Shown here one piece after another: positions 56,572 through 64,000 of a stretch of DNA of 64,000 nt. The position numbers and the translations under genes were made by a program. The stretch covers positions 62,001 through 126,000 of the forward strand of contig NZ_SLXL01000007.1 of assembly GCF_004345735.1 (NCBI RefSeq), read 5' to 3'. Below the pieces are notes generated by a model. That model made no database searches. It was not told where the DNA came from and saw only the letters and a program-made list of their open reading frames with translations. The stretch is from Rhodovulum adriaticum. Its GTDB lineage: Bacteria > Pseudomonadota > Alphaproteobacteria > Rhodobacterales > Rhodobacteraceae. The first letter of the stretch is position 1; each line of letters starts with the position of its first letter.

Positions 56572-57485
56572 CCCAGCTCTATGACCGTGTTGCGCTGATC
56601 GGGCTGGGGCTGATCGCGGGGTCCATGGCGTTGGCGATGCGCCGGGCGGGGCTGGCGGGCGAAATCGTTGGCACCGCCCGGTCCGCCGAAACCCGCGCCA
56701 CCGCGGCCGAGATCGGACTGGTCGACCGCGTGACGGAAACCGCCGCCCAGGCCGTGCAGGGCGCCGACCTGGTGGTGCTGGCCGTGCCCGTGGGCGCCAT
56801 GGGCGCGGTGGCCGAAGAGATCGCGCCGCATCTGAAACCCGGCGCGACCGTCACCGATGTCGGCTCGGTCAAGCGGGCAGTGATCGACGCCGTGGCCCCG
56901 CACATCCCCCAGGGCGTGCATTTCATTCCCGCACACCCCTTGGCCGGGACGGAACATTCCGGCCCCCGATCGGGCTTTGCGGAACTCTTTGACAACCGTT
57001 GGTGCCTGCTGGTCCCGGTGCCGGATACCGACCCGCAGGCCACCGCCCGCCTGCGCACCCTGTGGGAGGGGATGGGCGCCAATGTCGATGAAATGGACGC
57101 CGACCACCACGACCTTGTGCTGGCGGTGACCAGCCACGCGCCCCACCTGATCGCCTATACGATGGTCGGCGTAGCGGACGACATCCGCCGCGTCACCGAC
57201 AGCGAGGTCATCAAGTATTCCGCCGCCGGTTTTCGCGATTTCACACGGATCGCGGCCAGCGACCCGACCATGTGGCGCGATGTATTCCTGACGAACAAGG
57301 ACGCGACACTGGAAATCCTGGGCCGCTTCACCGAGGAACTGTTCGCCCTGCAACGGGCGATCCGCACCGGCGACGGGCAGCAGCTGTTCGATTACTTCAC
57401 CCGCACCCGCGCCATCCGCCGCGGCATCATCGAGGCCGGCCAGGACACCGACGCCCCGGATTTCGGCCGAGTGAAAAAATCGTGA
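56568..57485 (+). CDS. tyrC: Prephenate/arogenate dehydrogenase TyrC
   Basis: TyrC oxidatively decarboxylates prephenate or arogenate toward tyrosine. The 305-residue protein has an N-terminal Rossmann motif ([21 protein letters not shown], about 8-28), [24 protein letters not shown], and a helical C-terminal dimerisation domain. It starts in an ATGA overlap with hisC. Its stop overlaps the start of the extensin-like gene as GTGA. Confidence 0.93.
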   Translation: MTQLYDRVALIGLGLIAGSMALAMRRAGLAGEIVGTARSAETRATAAEIGLVDRVTETAAQAVQGADLVVLAVPVGAMGAVAEEIAPHLKPGATVTDVGSVKRAVIDAVAPHIPQGVHFIPAHPLAGTEHSGPRSGFAELFDNRWCLLVPVPDTDPQATARLRTLWEGMGANVDEMDADHHDLVLAVTSHAPHLIAYTMVGVADDIRRVTDSEVIKYSAAGFRDFTRIAASDPTMWRDVFLTNKDATLEILGRFTEELFALQRAIRTGDGQQLFDYFTRTRAIRRGIIEAGQDTDAPDFGRVKKS

Positions 57486-58399
57486 CCCGGGCCGCGATGG
57501 CCCTGTGCCTGGCGGCGTTCGCCCTGGCCGCGGCCCCTGCGGCAGCGCTGGATCGCTCGCCCCGGCCGCAGCCGCGGCCCGGCCCGGTCGAGGTTCTGCC
57601 GCGCACGCCACTGGCGCCGGTCTACTACACCGTGACGATCCGGCCGTATCCCCGCCCCGCCCTGGCCGCGCGCGGGCCGATCCTGCTGGTGCCGGTGTAT
57701 TTCAGCGCAGGCCTGCGGCCCGCCCCCCGACCCCGCATCGCCCGGGCGCTCGCGGCGGTCATATCACCGGCGGCAACGGGCGGGCTGGCCCGCTCTCCCC
57801 GGCCCGTGGCGCGGCCCGGCCTGCGGGTGGCCAGCGCCGCCGCAGCGGCGCCCGCCATCGTGACGCGGGGGCGCGTGGGCACCATTTGCGGCGACCCCGC
57901 GATCCGGGGTGTCGCCCTTGCCCCCATTCCCGGACGGATGAACGGCTGCGGGGTGGACAACCCTGTGCGCGTCGATGCCGTCGACGGGGTCACGCTGAAC
58001 CAGCCCGCAACGATCGACTGCCGCACCGCGCGCGCCCTGCGCGACTGGGTGCAGGGGGGCGTGAAACCCGCTGTCGGCCGGCTGGGCGGCGGGGTGGACT
58101 CGCTGCGGGTGGTGGCCAGCTATACCTGCCGAACGCGCAACAACCGCCCCGGTGCCAAGATTTCCGAACATGGGCGCGGGCGCGCGGTGGATATTGCCGC
58201 AGTGAACCTGAAGAACGGCATCACGCTAAGCGTCGAGGACGGCTGGGACGACCCCGTCCAGGGCAAGCTGTTGCGGCAAATGCACAAATCCGCCTGCGGG
58301 ACATTCGGCACGGTCCTTGGGCCGGGCTCTGACGGTTATCATCAGGACCACATCCACCTAGACACCGCCCGCTATCGCAGCGGCGCCTATTGCCGGTAG
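57482..58399 (+). CDS. Secreted extensin-like C-terminal domain protein
   Basis: This is a 305-residue exported protein with a signal peptide (about 1-22, AFALAAAPAAALD), a Pro/Arg-rich linker of about 90 residues, and a C-terminal extensin-family domain (about 135-305). The domain includes GRVGTICGDPAIRGV, SYTCRTRNNRPGAKISEHGRGRAVDIAA and GYHQDHIHLDTARYRSGAYCR, with His and Asp residues as in DD-peptidase-like metalloenzymes. It may act on cell-wall peptides. The GTG at 57482 lies in the tyrC stop. Its end overlaps the convergent exporter gene by 13 bases. Confidence 0.85.
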   Translation: MTRAAMALCLAAFALAAAPAAALDRSPRPQPRPGPVEVLPRTPLAPVYYTVTIRPYPRPALAARGPILLVPVYFSAGLRPAPRPRIARALAAVISPAATGGLARSPRPVARPGLRVASAAAAAPAIVTRGRVGTICGDPAIRGVALAPIPGRMNGCGVDNPVRVDAVDGVTLNQPATIDCRTARALRDWVQGGVKPAVGRLGGGVDSLRVVASYTCRTRNNRPGAKISEHGRGRAVDIAAVNLKNGITLSVEDGWDDPVQGKLLRQMHKSACGTFGTVLGPGSDGYHQDHIHLDTARYRSGAYCR

Positions 58400-59616
58400 G
58401 CTGCCTGCGCGCCCCCACGCCGCGCCGCGAAAACGACCGCGCACAGCAACATCAACGCCGCCGCCAGCACAAAGGGCGCGCCGGGCAGGATCGCCGGGGA
58501 ACCCTCGCGGGTGAAGGCGGCAAAGATCTGCGTCATCACCAGCGGCGACAGCACCATCGCGACCGAACGGGTGGAACTGACCGCGCCCTGCAACTCGCCC
58601 TGCTGATTGTCGCCTGCCGCCTTGGACATCAGCGCCTGCAGGCCCGGCGTCACCACCGCCCCCAGGGCGATCAGCGGTGTCATCAGCAAAACCGCCGTGG
58701 AATTGTCGACGAACCCGATGGCCAGGAAGGCGCAGAAATTATAGGCCAGCCCGAACCAGACCGTGTTGCGTTCGCCCAGCACCCGCAGATAGACCCGGAT
58801 CAGCCCGCCCTGCACCGCCGCCACCCCGACCCCGAACAGCGCCAGCGAAATCCCGATCATGCCCGCCGACCAGCCAAAGCGGAACTGGGTGAAATAGGCC
58901 CAGATCGCGGGATAGATGAACATCGCGAATTCATACAGAAAGAACAGCCCCAAGAGCGGACGCACCCCCGGCAGCCGCCCCATGGCCCGGAACGCCCCCA
59001 GCGGGTTGGCCCGGCGCCAGTCGAGGGGGCGGCGGATACGGTCGGTCACGGTTTCGGGCAGCACGAAATAGCCAAAGGCCAGGTTGGCCGTGGCCAGCGC
59101 CGCGGCGGCCCAGAACGGCGCGCGGGGGCCAAGCTCGCCCAGGAACCCGCCGATCAGCGGCCCGATCACGAACCCGATCCCGAACGACGCGCCCACCATG
59201 CCGAACCGGGCGGCCTTGTCCTCGGGGCGAGAAATGTCGGCGATAAAGGCGCTGGCCGTCGCCTGGGTCGAGGCCGTCACGCCCCCCACGATGCGCGCGA
59301 CCAGCAACAGCCAGATCGACCCGGCCAGCGCCATCACCACGTAATCCAGCGCCATGGTTGCCAACGACACCAGCAGGACCGGCCGCCGCCCGAAGCGATC
59401 CGACAGGTTGCCGATCAGCGGCCCGCACAGGAACTGCATGACCGCGAATGAGGTGGCCAGGATACCGCCCCAAACCGCCGCATCGCTGAGGCCCACGCCT
59501 TCGACATCCTGGATCAGGTCGGGCATCACCGGCAGGATCAGCCCGATCCCGATCGCGTCCAGAACCAGGGTAATGACGATGAACAGGATCGGCAGGCGGT
59601 TTTGCGGCTCTGTCAT
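58387..59616 (-). CDS. MFS drug exporter (TetA-like)
   Basis: This is a 409-residue major facilitator superfamily exporter with twelve predicted helices. Motif A appears as GNLSDRFGRRPVLL (about 69-82), and the antiporter motif C as GASFGIGFVIGPLIGG. It resembles the TetA/multidrug group; resistance to tetracycline is not implied by sequence. No TetR-type regulator adjoins it. It lies 77 bases after the BKACE gene on the same strand. Confidence 0.88.
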   Translation of the reverse strand: MTEPQNRLPILFIVITLVLDAIGIGLILPVMPDLIQDVEGVGLSDAAVWGGILATSFAVMQFLCGPLIGNLSDRFGRRPVLLVSLATMALDYVVMALAGSIWLLLVARIVGGVTASTQATASAFIADISRPEDKAARFGMVGASFGIGFVIGPLIGGFLGELGPRAPFWAAAALATANLAFGYFVLPETVTDRIRRPLDWRRANPLGAFRAMGRLPGVRPLLGLFFLYEFAMFIYPAIWAYFTQFRFGWSAGMIGISLALFGVGVAAVQGGLIRVYLRVLGERNTVWFGLAYNFCAFLAIGFVDNSTAVLLMTPLIALGAVVTPGLQALMSKAAGDNQQGELQGAVSSTRSVAMVLSPLVMTQIFAAFTREGSPAILPGAPFVLAAALMLLCAVVFAARRGGAQAAYRQ

Positions 59617-59693
59617 GGGCGTGTCCTGGAATGGCTGGCTGACAGGGGCTTAGAGCGCGCGCAGGCGCGCTGCAAACCCCTTTGGCGCGCCGC

Positions 59694-60524
59694 TCATCCC
59701 GCGCGCAGCCCCAGCATGTCGCGCGCCTGCGCCCAGGTGGCGACGGGGCGTTCGTATTTCTCGCAAATCTGAACCGCGCGCCTGACCAGCGCCGCGTTCG
59801 AGGGCGCCAGCGTCTCGCGGTCCCAACGCACGTTATCCTCCAGCCCGGTCCGGGTGTGGCCACCGGCAGCGATGGACCATTCGTTCACCTCCACCTGGTG
59901 GCGGCCGATGCCCGCGCCGCACCATTCCGCATCCGGCGCGATGCGCTTCAGCGTCTCGACATAGAAGTCGAAGCTGGGCTTGTCCGCAGGCATGGCATTC
60001 TTCACCCCCATCACGAACTGGACGTAGAGGGGCTTCTTCAAGCGCCCGTCCTCGCTCAGCTTCACCGCCTGAAAGATATGGCTGAGGTCAAAGGCCTCGA
60101 TCTCGGGCTTGATGTCGTATTTCTGCATTTCCGAGGCCAGCCAATCCACCAGATCCGGCGGATTTTCATAGACCCGTGTCGGAAAGTTGTTGGACCCGAC
60201 GGACAGCGACGCCATGTCGGGGCGCAGCGGCAGCATGCCCCCCCGCGCGGCCCCCGCCCCCGACCGGCCGCCGGTGGACAGTTGCACGATCATCCCGGGG
60301 CAGTGTTGGTGAATCCCCTCCATCAGCCGGGCAAAGCGGTCGGGGTCCGAGGTCGGCGTGCCGTCCTCTTCCCGCACGTGGCAATGCGCGATAGAGGCCC
60401 CGGCCTCAAAGCTTTCATGCACGCTTTCGACCTGTTCGGCGATGGTGATCGGGACGGCGGGGTTGTCCTGCTTGCGGGGAACGGACCCGGTGATGGCAAC
60501 GCAGATGATGCAGGGTTTGGTCAT
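59694..60524 (-). CDS. 3-Keto-5-aminohexanoate cleavage (BKACE, DUF849) family enzyme
   Basis: This 276-residue BKACE-family enzyme uses acetyl-CoA to convert a beta-keto acid to acetoacetate and an acyl-CoA. The zinc-barrel motifs are CVAITGSV (about 8-15), ASIAHCHVREEDG (about 43-55), and GAGIGRHQVEVNEWSIAAGGHTRTGLEDN, which carries the His, Glu and Asn ligands. The specific keto acid is unknown. Its start overlaps the stop of the alpha/beta hydrolase gene by 4 bases, so the two are coupled. Confidence 0.92.
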   Translation of the reverse strand: MTKPCIICVAITGSVPRKQDNPAVPITIAEQVESVHESFEAGASIAHCHVREEDGTPTSDPDRFARLMEGIHQHCPGMIVQLSTGGRSGAGAARGGMLPLRPDMASLSVGSNNFPTRVYENPPDLVDWLASEMQKYDIKPEIEAFDLSHIFQAVKLSEDGRLKKPLYVQFVMGVKNAMPADKPSFDFYVETLKRIAPDAEWCGAGIGRHQVEVNEWSIAAGGHTRTGLEDNVRWDRETLAPSNAALVRRAVQICEKYERPVATWAQARDMLGLRAG

Positions 60525-61243
60525 GGTCTTGCGGCAATCCTTGTCAGCAGTTCTGCCAGCCGGTCAGGCGCGGCAAAGAAGGGCGAATGCCCGGCCTCCA
60601 GGTCGTGGACATGATCGGCGGGCCAGTCGCGGGCCATGTCGGCCTGCGCCTCGGGCGGGATGATCCGGTCGCCGGTGCAGCGGATATAGTGGCGCGGCAC
60701 GCTGTCCGGCACGGCCAGGGCCGGGGCCATGCCAGGCGCGATGGGCTGCGGCGACAGGTGATCGCGGGCATAATCCGCCGTGCCCGGCGGGCAGTCGTGG
60801 TAGAAAAGGTCCTCTAGCGTTTCGTCCGCGAAACTGGTGGTCAGCCGGTCCGGGCTGCGGCGCATCGCGCCCAACAGCGCCTCACAGCCATAGCGGGCGC
60901 GCAGATCGCGCGCGCTGTCGCCCGGGCGCGGCGCCCAGGCACACAGATAGACCAGCGCGGCCACCTTTTCGGGCGCGGCGGCGGCTGCGGCGGTGATCGT
61001 GACCCCGCCCAGAGAATGCCCCACCAGGATCGTGGGGCCGTGCAGCGCGTCCAGCACCGCATCGCGGTAGCTGTCCAGCGTCACCGCGTCCAGGGGCGTG
61101 CCGTCCAGACCCGCCCCGGGCAGGTCTATGGCGCGCGCGGCATGGCCCGCAGCGGCCAGCGGCGGCAGCACATCGCGCCAGCACCAGGCGCCGTGGTTGG
61201 ACCCGTGGATCAGCAGGAATTCGGTGATGGGCCCGTCAGACAT
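60521..61243 (-). CDS. Alpha/beta hydrolase
   Basis: This 240-residue alpha/beta hydrolase has the oxyanion segment LLIHGSNHGAWCW (about 10-22), the nucleophile elbow VGHSLGG (about 75-81), and the catalytic His in EAGHSPFFAAPD. It resembles small esterases of the salicylate/plant MES type. It sits between pcaD-like and BKACE genes, with a 4-base overlap on one side and an 8-base overlap on the other, indicating an operon. The substrate is unknown. Confidence 0.9.
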   Translation of the reverse strand: MSDGPITEFLLIHGSNHGAWCWRDVLPPLAAAGHAARAIDLPGAGLDGTPLDAVTLDSYRDAVLDALHGPTILVGHSLGGVTITAAAAAAPEKVAALVYLCAWAPRPGDSARDLRARYGCEALLGAMRRSPDRLTTSFADETLEDLFYHDCPPGTADYARDHLSPQPIAPGMAPALAVPDSVPRHYIRCTGDRIIPPEAQADMARDWPADHVHDLEAGHSPFFAAPDRLAELLTRIAARP

Positions 61244-62024
61244 GGGCGATATCCTTTAGAAAGCCGGTCAGAACCTCGGCGTATTCGCCGGGTTTTTCCA
61301 CGCAGGGCAGGTGCCCCGCCCCACGGATCAGGTGAAAGCGCGACCCCTTCACCAGATCGGCGGTTTCGCGCACCAGATCGGGCGGGGTCGATCCGTCCTC
61401 TGACCCCGCGATCGCCAGGGTCGGCAGGGTCAGCCCCGCGGTCGGCGTATAGAAATCGGTGCCCGAAATCGCCGCGCAGCAGCCCAGGTAGCCCTCGACC
61501 GGCTGGCGGGTCAGCATGTTGCGCCAAAGCGTGCAATCGGGGCTTTCGCGGAAGGGGCGCGAGAACCAGCGCTCCATCGTGCCGTCGGCCAGGGCCTCGA
61601 TCCCGCCGTCGCGGACAGCGGCCATGCGGCTGGCCCAAACCTCCTTGGCGCCGATCTTGGCGGCGGTGTTCGAAAGCACCATCGCGCGCACCTGGTCCAG
61701 CCGCTTGATCGCCAGCCCCTGCGCAATCATGCCGCCGATGGACAGGCCCACGAAAACGCAATCGCGCACGCCCAGGAAATCCAGCAGGTTTTCCGCGTCC
61801 CGCACCAGCGCGCCCATCGAATATGGACCCGCCGGGCAGGACGACAGCCCATGCCCGCGCTTGTCATAGCGGATCACCCGCAGCCCCGCAGGCAACAGCG
61901 GCACCAGATCGTCCCACAGCCGCAGGTCGGTGCCCAGGGAATTGGCAAACACCACCGCTGGCCCGTCCGGGTCGCCCTCGTCGCGGTAGTGCAGCGCCAC
62001 CTCGCCCAGATCGGCTATCTTCAT
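61236..62024 (-). CDS. pcaD: 3-Oxoadipate enol-lactonase-like hydrolase PcaD
   Basis: PcaD hydrolyses 3-oxoadipate enol-lactone to 3-oxoadipate in the protocatechuate pathway. The 262-residue alpha/beta hydrolase has FANSLGTDLRLWD, YDKRGHGLS, the nucleophile in GLSIGGMIAQGLA (about 94-106), and the His in RGAGHLPCVEKP. The other pca genes are not adjacent, so the true substrate could be another lactone or ester. The ATG at 62024 begins MKIADLGEVALHYRDEGDPDG. It overlaps the next hydrolase by 8 bases. Confidence 0.85.
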   Translation of the reverse strand: MKIADLGEVALHYRDEGDPDGPAVVFANSLGTDLRLWDDLVPLLPAGLRVIRYDKRGHGLSSCPAGPYSMGALVRDAENLLDFLGVRDCVFVGLSIGGMIAQGLAIKRLDQVRAMVLSNTAAKIGAKEVWASRMAAVRDGGIEALADGTMERWFSRPFRESPDCTLWRNMLTRQPVEGYLGCCAAISGTDFYTPTAGLTLPTLAIAGSEDGSTPPDLVRETADLVKGSRFHLIRGAGHLPCVEKPGEYAEVLTGFLKDIAHV

Positions 62025-62079
62025 CGCATGCCTCCGGTTTTTGTCACTTTCGGCCAAGCGCCCGGCCGCCGCAATCCCC

Positions 62080-63225
62080 CTATCGCAGCCGCAGATGCGC
62101 CACCAGCTGCCCGTGATCGCTGACCAGCCGGTTCCCGGGCGCCTCGGGGCAGGTGCCATCGGTGACGTGGTCGTTGAACAGCGACAGGTGGGTCATCTCG
62201 GCGATACGCTCGGGCCAGTCCGGGTGGAAATGCCGCGACAGCAGGATCGCGTCCAGCGATTGGTACACGCCGCCAAAGCCGGTGGTATGGACCATGTCAC
62301 GCAGGCTTTGGCGGATGAACAGTTGTTCTGCGGAATGCAGGCGGACACGTTCCACCGCCTCGCGGATCTGCGCGGCCTCTTCGGGCGTGTAGACATCCGC
62401 CGCGCTTTCGGCGTCGGGGCGGGTCAGCCAGGTGTAATCGGGGAAGGGGGCCTCTCCGCTCAGGATGGCCTGGGTCATGCTGTGGGTGTTGTCGTTCAAA
62501 TCGCCCAGCACGATGACCGGATGGCCGCGGTCCAGCTCGTCCAGCGCCAGTTTGCGCAACACCCATGCCTCTGCCATCCGCCGCAGGGCCGCGCGCAGCG
62601 CCCCCATCGCCCGGCCGGCGGCATCGTAGTTGAGCATCTCGATTTCAGGGGAGTGGCGCGCGCCGTGGGGGCGGATGAACTCGCCCAGGGGCGATTTCAG
62701 ATGGGCGTTCAGAACGGTGATGACGTGATCGCCCACGGGAATACGCAGCCGCAGGATCGGACGGGACAGCCGCGCCAGTTGGTAATGCCCTGCATCGCCC
62801 CCGCCCAGGTGATGGAACGGAATGTCGATGGGCGGGTCCAGCACCTGGATGGATTGTGGTTCCTCGGCAAAGCCAAAGCGCGACAGCACCGCCAGCCCCG
62901 GCCGCCGCTCACCCGGGCCGCTGTCGGCGATATTGGGGGCAAAGGCCAGTGCCGCCTGACCGTAGGGCGCCCAGGCGCGCGCGCCGGGGGGCGTTTCGGG
63001 ATCTTGCGCGATCTCATCGGCGCGGGCGATGACCTGTTGCAGGGGTTCGGGTTCGAAAATCTCCTGAAACGCCACGATGTCGGAATTCATACGGGTCAGC
63101 TGCGTGGCCAGCCAGCGTTCCTTGTGGCGGTATTCCTCGGAACTATATTCCTGAAAACGATAAAATTCCTGATCGGGGCCGATCAGGTTCTGGACGTTGA
63201 ATGTTGCAATCGTGAAAGCCGTCAT
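62080..63225 (-). CDS. Endonuclease/exonuclease/phosphatase family protein
   Basis: This 381-residue protein has the EEP fold (DNase I, sphingomyelinase and inositol phosphatase superfamily). It starts TIATFNVQNLIG with the metal-binding Asn and has DIVAFQEIF (the metal Glu), LNAHLKSP, VIVLGDLNDNTHS, and SDHGQLVA at the C-terminus, the catalytic Asp-His pair. There is no signal peptide, so it acts in the cytoplasm. Its start overlaps the stop of the next upstream gene by 4 bases. The substrate is unknown. Confidence 0.88.
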   Translation of the reverse strand: MTAFTIATFNVQNLIGPDQEFYRFQEYSSEEYRHKERWLATQLTRMNSDIVAFQEIFEPEPLQQVIARADEIAQDPETPPGARAWAPYGQAALAFAPNIADSGPGERRPGLAVLSRFGFAEEPQSIQVLDPPIDIPFHHLGGGDAGHYQLARLSRPILRLRIPVGDHVITVLNAHLKSPLGEFIRPHGARHSPEIEMLNYDAAGRAMGALRAALRRMAEAWVLRKLALDELDRGHPVIVLGDLNDNTHSMTQAILSGEAPFPDYTWLTRPDAESAADVYTPEEAAQIREAVERVRLHSAEQLFIRQSLRDMVHTTGFGGVYQSLDAILLSRHFHPDWPERIAEMTHLSLFNDHVTDGTCPEAPGNRLVSDHGQLVAHLRLR

Positions 63226-64000
63226 ACCTGATCCCCGTAGCGGTCCAGGGCTGTGCGGAACAGGTCGGGGTCGACATTCCCGCCCGAGGCTACGGCAATC
63301 ACAGCCTCACCTGACACCCGGTCGGGATGATACAGCGCCGCGGCCAACGCCACCGCGCCACCCGGTTCCAGCACGATTTTCAGCCGCAGGAAGGCCGCCG
63401 CCATGGCGCGCAGGGCCTCATCCTCGGTCACGGCAAGACCGGGGCCGCATAGCCGCTGCATGATCGGAAAGGTGATCTGGCCCGGGCTGGGCGTAATGAT
63501 CGCGTCGCAGATCGACCCGGCCAGCCGGGCGTTGCGTTCGATCCGGCCAGAGGCCAGCGAGCGCGCGGTATCGTCGAAGCCTTCCGGCTCCACCGGACGG
63601 GCGCGCAGGCCCGGCGCGCGATCCTCCAGCGCCAGGGCGACGCCCGAGGTCAGCCCGCCGCCGCCGCAGGGAACCAGGACATCGGCCTGCGTGACGCCCG
63701 CCTGTTCGGCCTGGGCCGCGATTTCCAGCCCGCAGGTGCCCTGCCCCGCGATCACCTGCGGCTCGTCAAAGGGTTTGACCAGGGTCAGGCCGCGCTCCTC
63801 GGCCAGCCGGGCGCCCAGGGCATCGCGATCCTCGTTCGCGCGGTCATACAGCACCACCTCGGCACCCAGTGCACGGGTATTCGCGATCTTCAGCCGGGGC
63901 GCATCGGACGGCATGATGATAACCGCCGGGGCATCGTGCAGCGCCGCCGCACGCGCCACACCCTGCGCATGGTTGCCCGAGGAAAAGGCGATCACCCCCC
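63222..64000 (-). CDS. Threonine/serine dehydratase-like PLP enzyme (C-terminal part, runs off the window)
   Basis: This is the C-terminal 258 residues of a fold-type II PLP enzyme of the threonine ammonia-lyase family; the 5' end lies outside the window. It retains SSGNHAQGVA (substrate-binding), PCGGGGLTSG (phosphate loop), and the final VASGGNVDPDLF, typical of catabolic dehydratases and serine racemase-like enzymes. The PLP lysine is upstream and unseen. It is a paralogue of bhcB but not clustered with the cycle. It overlaps the EEP gene by 4 bases. Confidence 0.85.
   Translation of the reverse strand, partial: GVIAFSSGNHAQGVARAAALHDAPAVIIMPSDAPRLKIANTRALGAEVVLYDRANEDRDALGARLAEERGLTLVKPFDEPQVIAGQGTCGLEIAAQAEQAGVTQADVLVPCGGGGLTSGVALALEDRAPGLRARPVEPEGFDDTARSLASGRIERNARLAGSICDAIITPSPGQITFPIMQRLCGPGLAVTEDEALRAMAAAFLRLKIVLEPGGAVALAAALYHPDRVSGEAVIAVASGGNVDPDLFRTALDRYGDQV

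Overview
The window reads as a chromosomal segment of a high-GC alphaproteobacterium, most likely a marine-type member of the Rhodobacteraceae (Roseobacter group). Evidence: an F1 ATP synthase operon in the order atpH-atpA-atpG-atpD-atpC without the F0 genes, a divergent putR/putA pair, a TAXI-type TRAP transporter, a MetR/metF pair, three copies of a short dispersed repeat, and a recognisable set of beta-hydroxyaspartate cycle genes.

Layout. 1-10.6 kb: carbon and nitrogen assimilation. A TAXI TRAP transporter (left edge, partial) precedes a class III aminotransferase, which converges on a bhcB-bhcC-bhcD operon (dehydratase, aldolase, iminosuccinate reductase). The divergent IclR regulator bhcR follows, then oxyR and ilvD. 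The first enzyme of the cycle, the class V aminotransferase BhcA, is not between bhcR and bhcB. The bhcR-bhcB gap carries two near-perfect palindromes that look like operators. 10.63-16.42 kb: a visibly more A/T-rich island ending at the 3' end of a tRNA-Leu(UAA) gene. It holds a large SF2 helicase with an uncharacterised C-terminal half, two small unknown proteins, an unusual repeat-rich intergenic stretch, and a large serine recombinase broken by two in-frame stop codons. 16.5-26.9 kb: proline catabolism (putR, putA), a rhomboid protease, a GFA-family protein, suhB, metR/metF, a thioesterase, a DsbA-like isomerase and prs.

26.9-32.3 kb: an H-type lectin gene behind a hairpin, then the F1 ATP synthase operon, all on the minus strand. 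32.5-46.9 kb: methyltransferase/gloB, clpA, an ExbB/MotA-like plus coiled-coil OmpA-like pair, chaC, a DUF2125 protein, hrpB, meaB with an overlapping glutamine amidotransferase, rpmB and a PCu(A)C copper chaperone. 46.9-58.4 kb: cobB sirtuin, low-molecular-weight phosphatase, a DUF4336 protein, a small secreted protein, a hemolysin III protein, a TPP riboswitch with the thiamine salvage operon thiM-thiE-thiD, an LpxR-like lipid A deacylase, a Hint-domain protein, rpsD with a structured leader, and hisC-tyrC-extensin-like genes coupled by overlapping start/stop codons. 58.4-64 kb: a minus-strand run with an MFS exporter, a BKACE enzyme, two alpha/beta hydrolases (one PcaD-like), an endonuclease/exonuclease/phosphatase protein and a partial threonine-dehydratase-like gene that leaves the window.

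Most genes are tightly packed housekeeping or metabolic genes with clear Shine-Dalgarno sequences. The best candidates for something new are the island at 10.6-16.4 kb, the bhcA-less bhc cluster with its palindromes, the ExbB/OmpA-like pair, and the overlapping BKACE operon.
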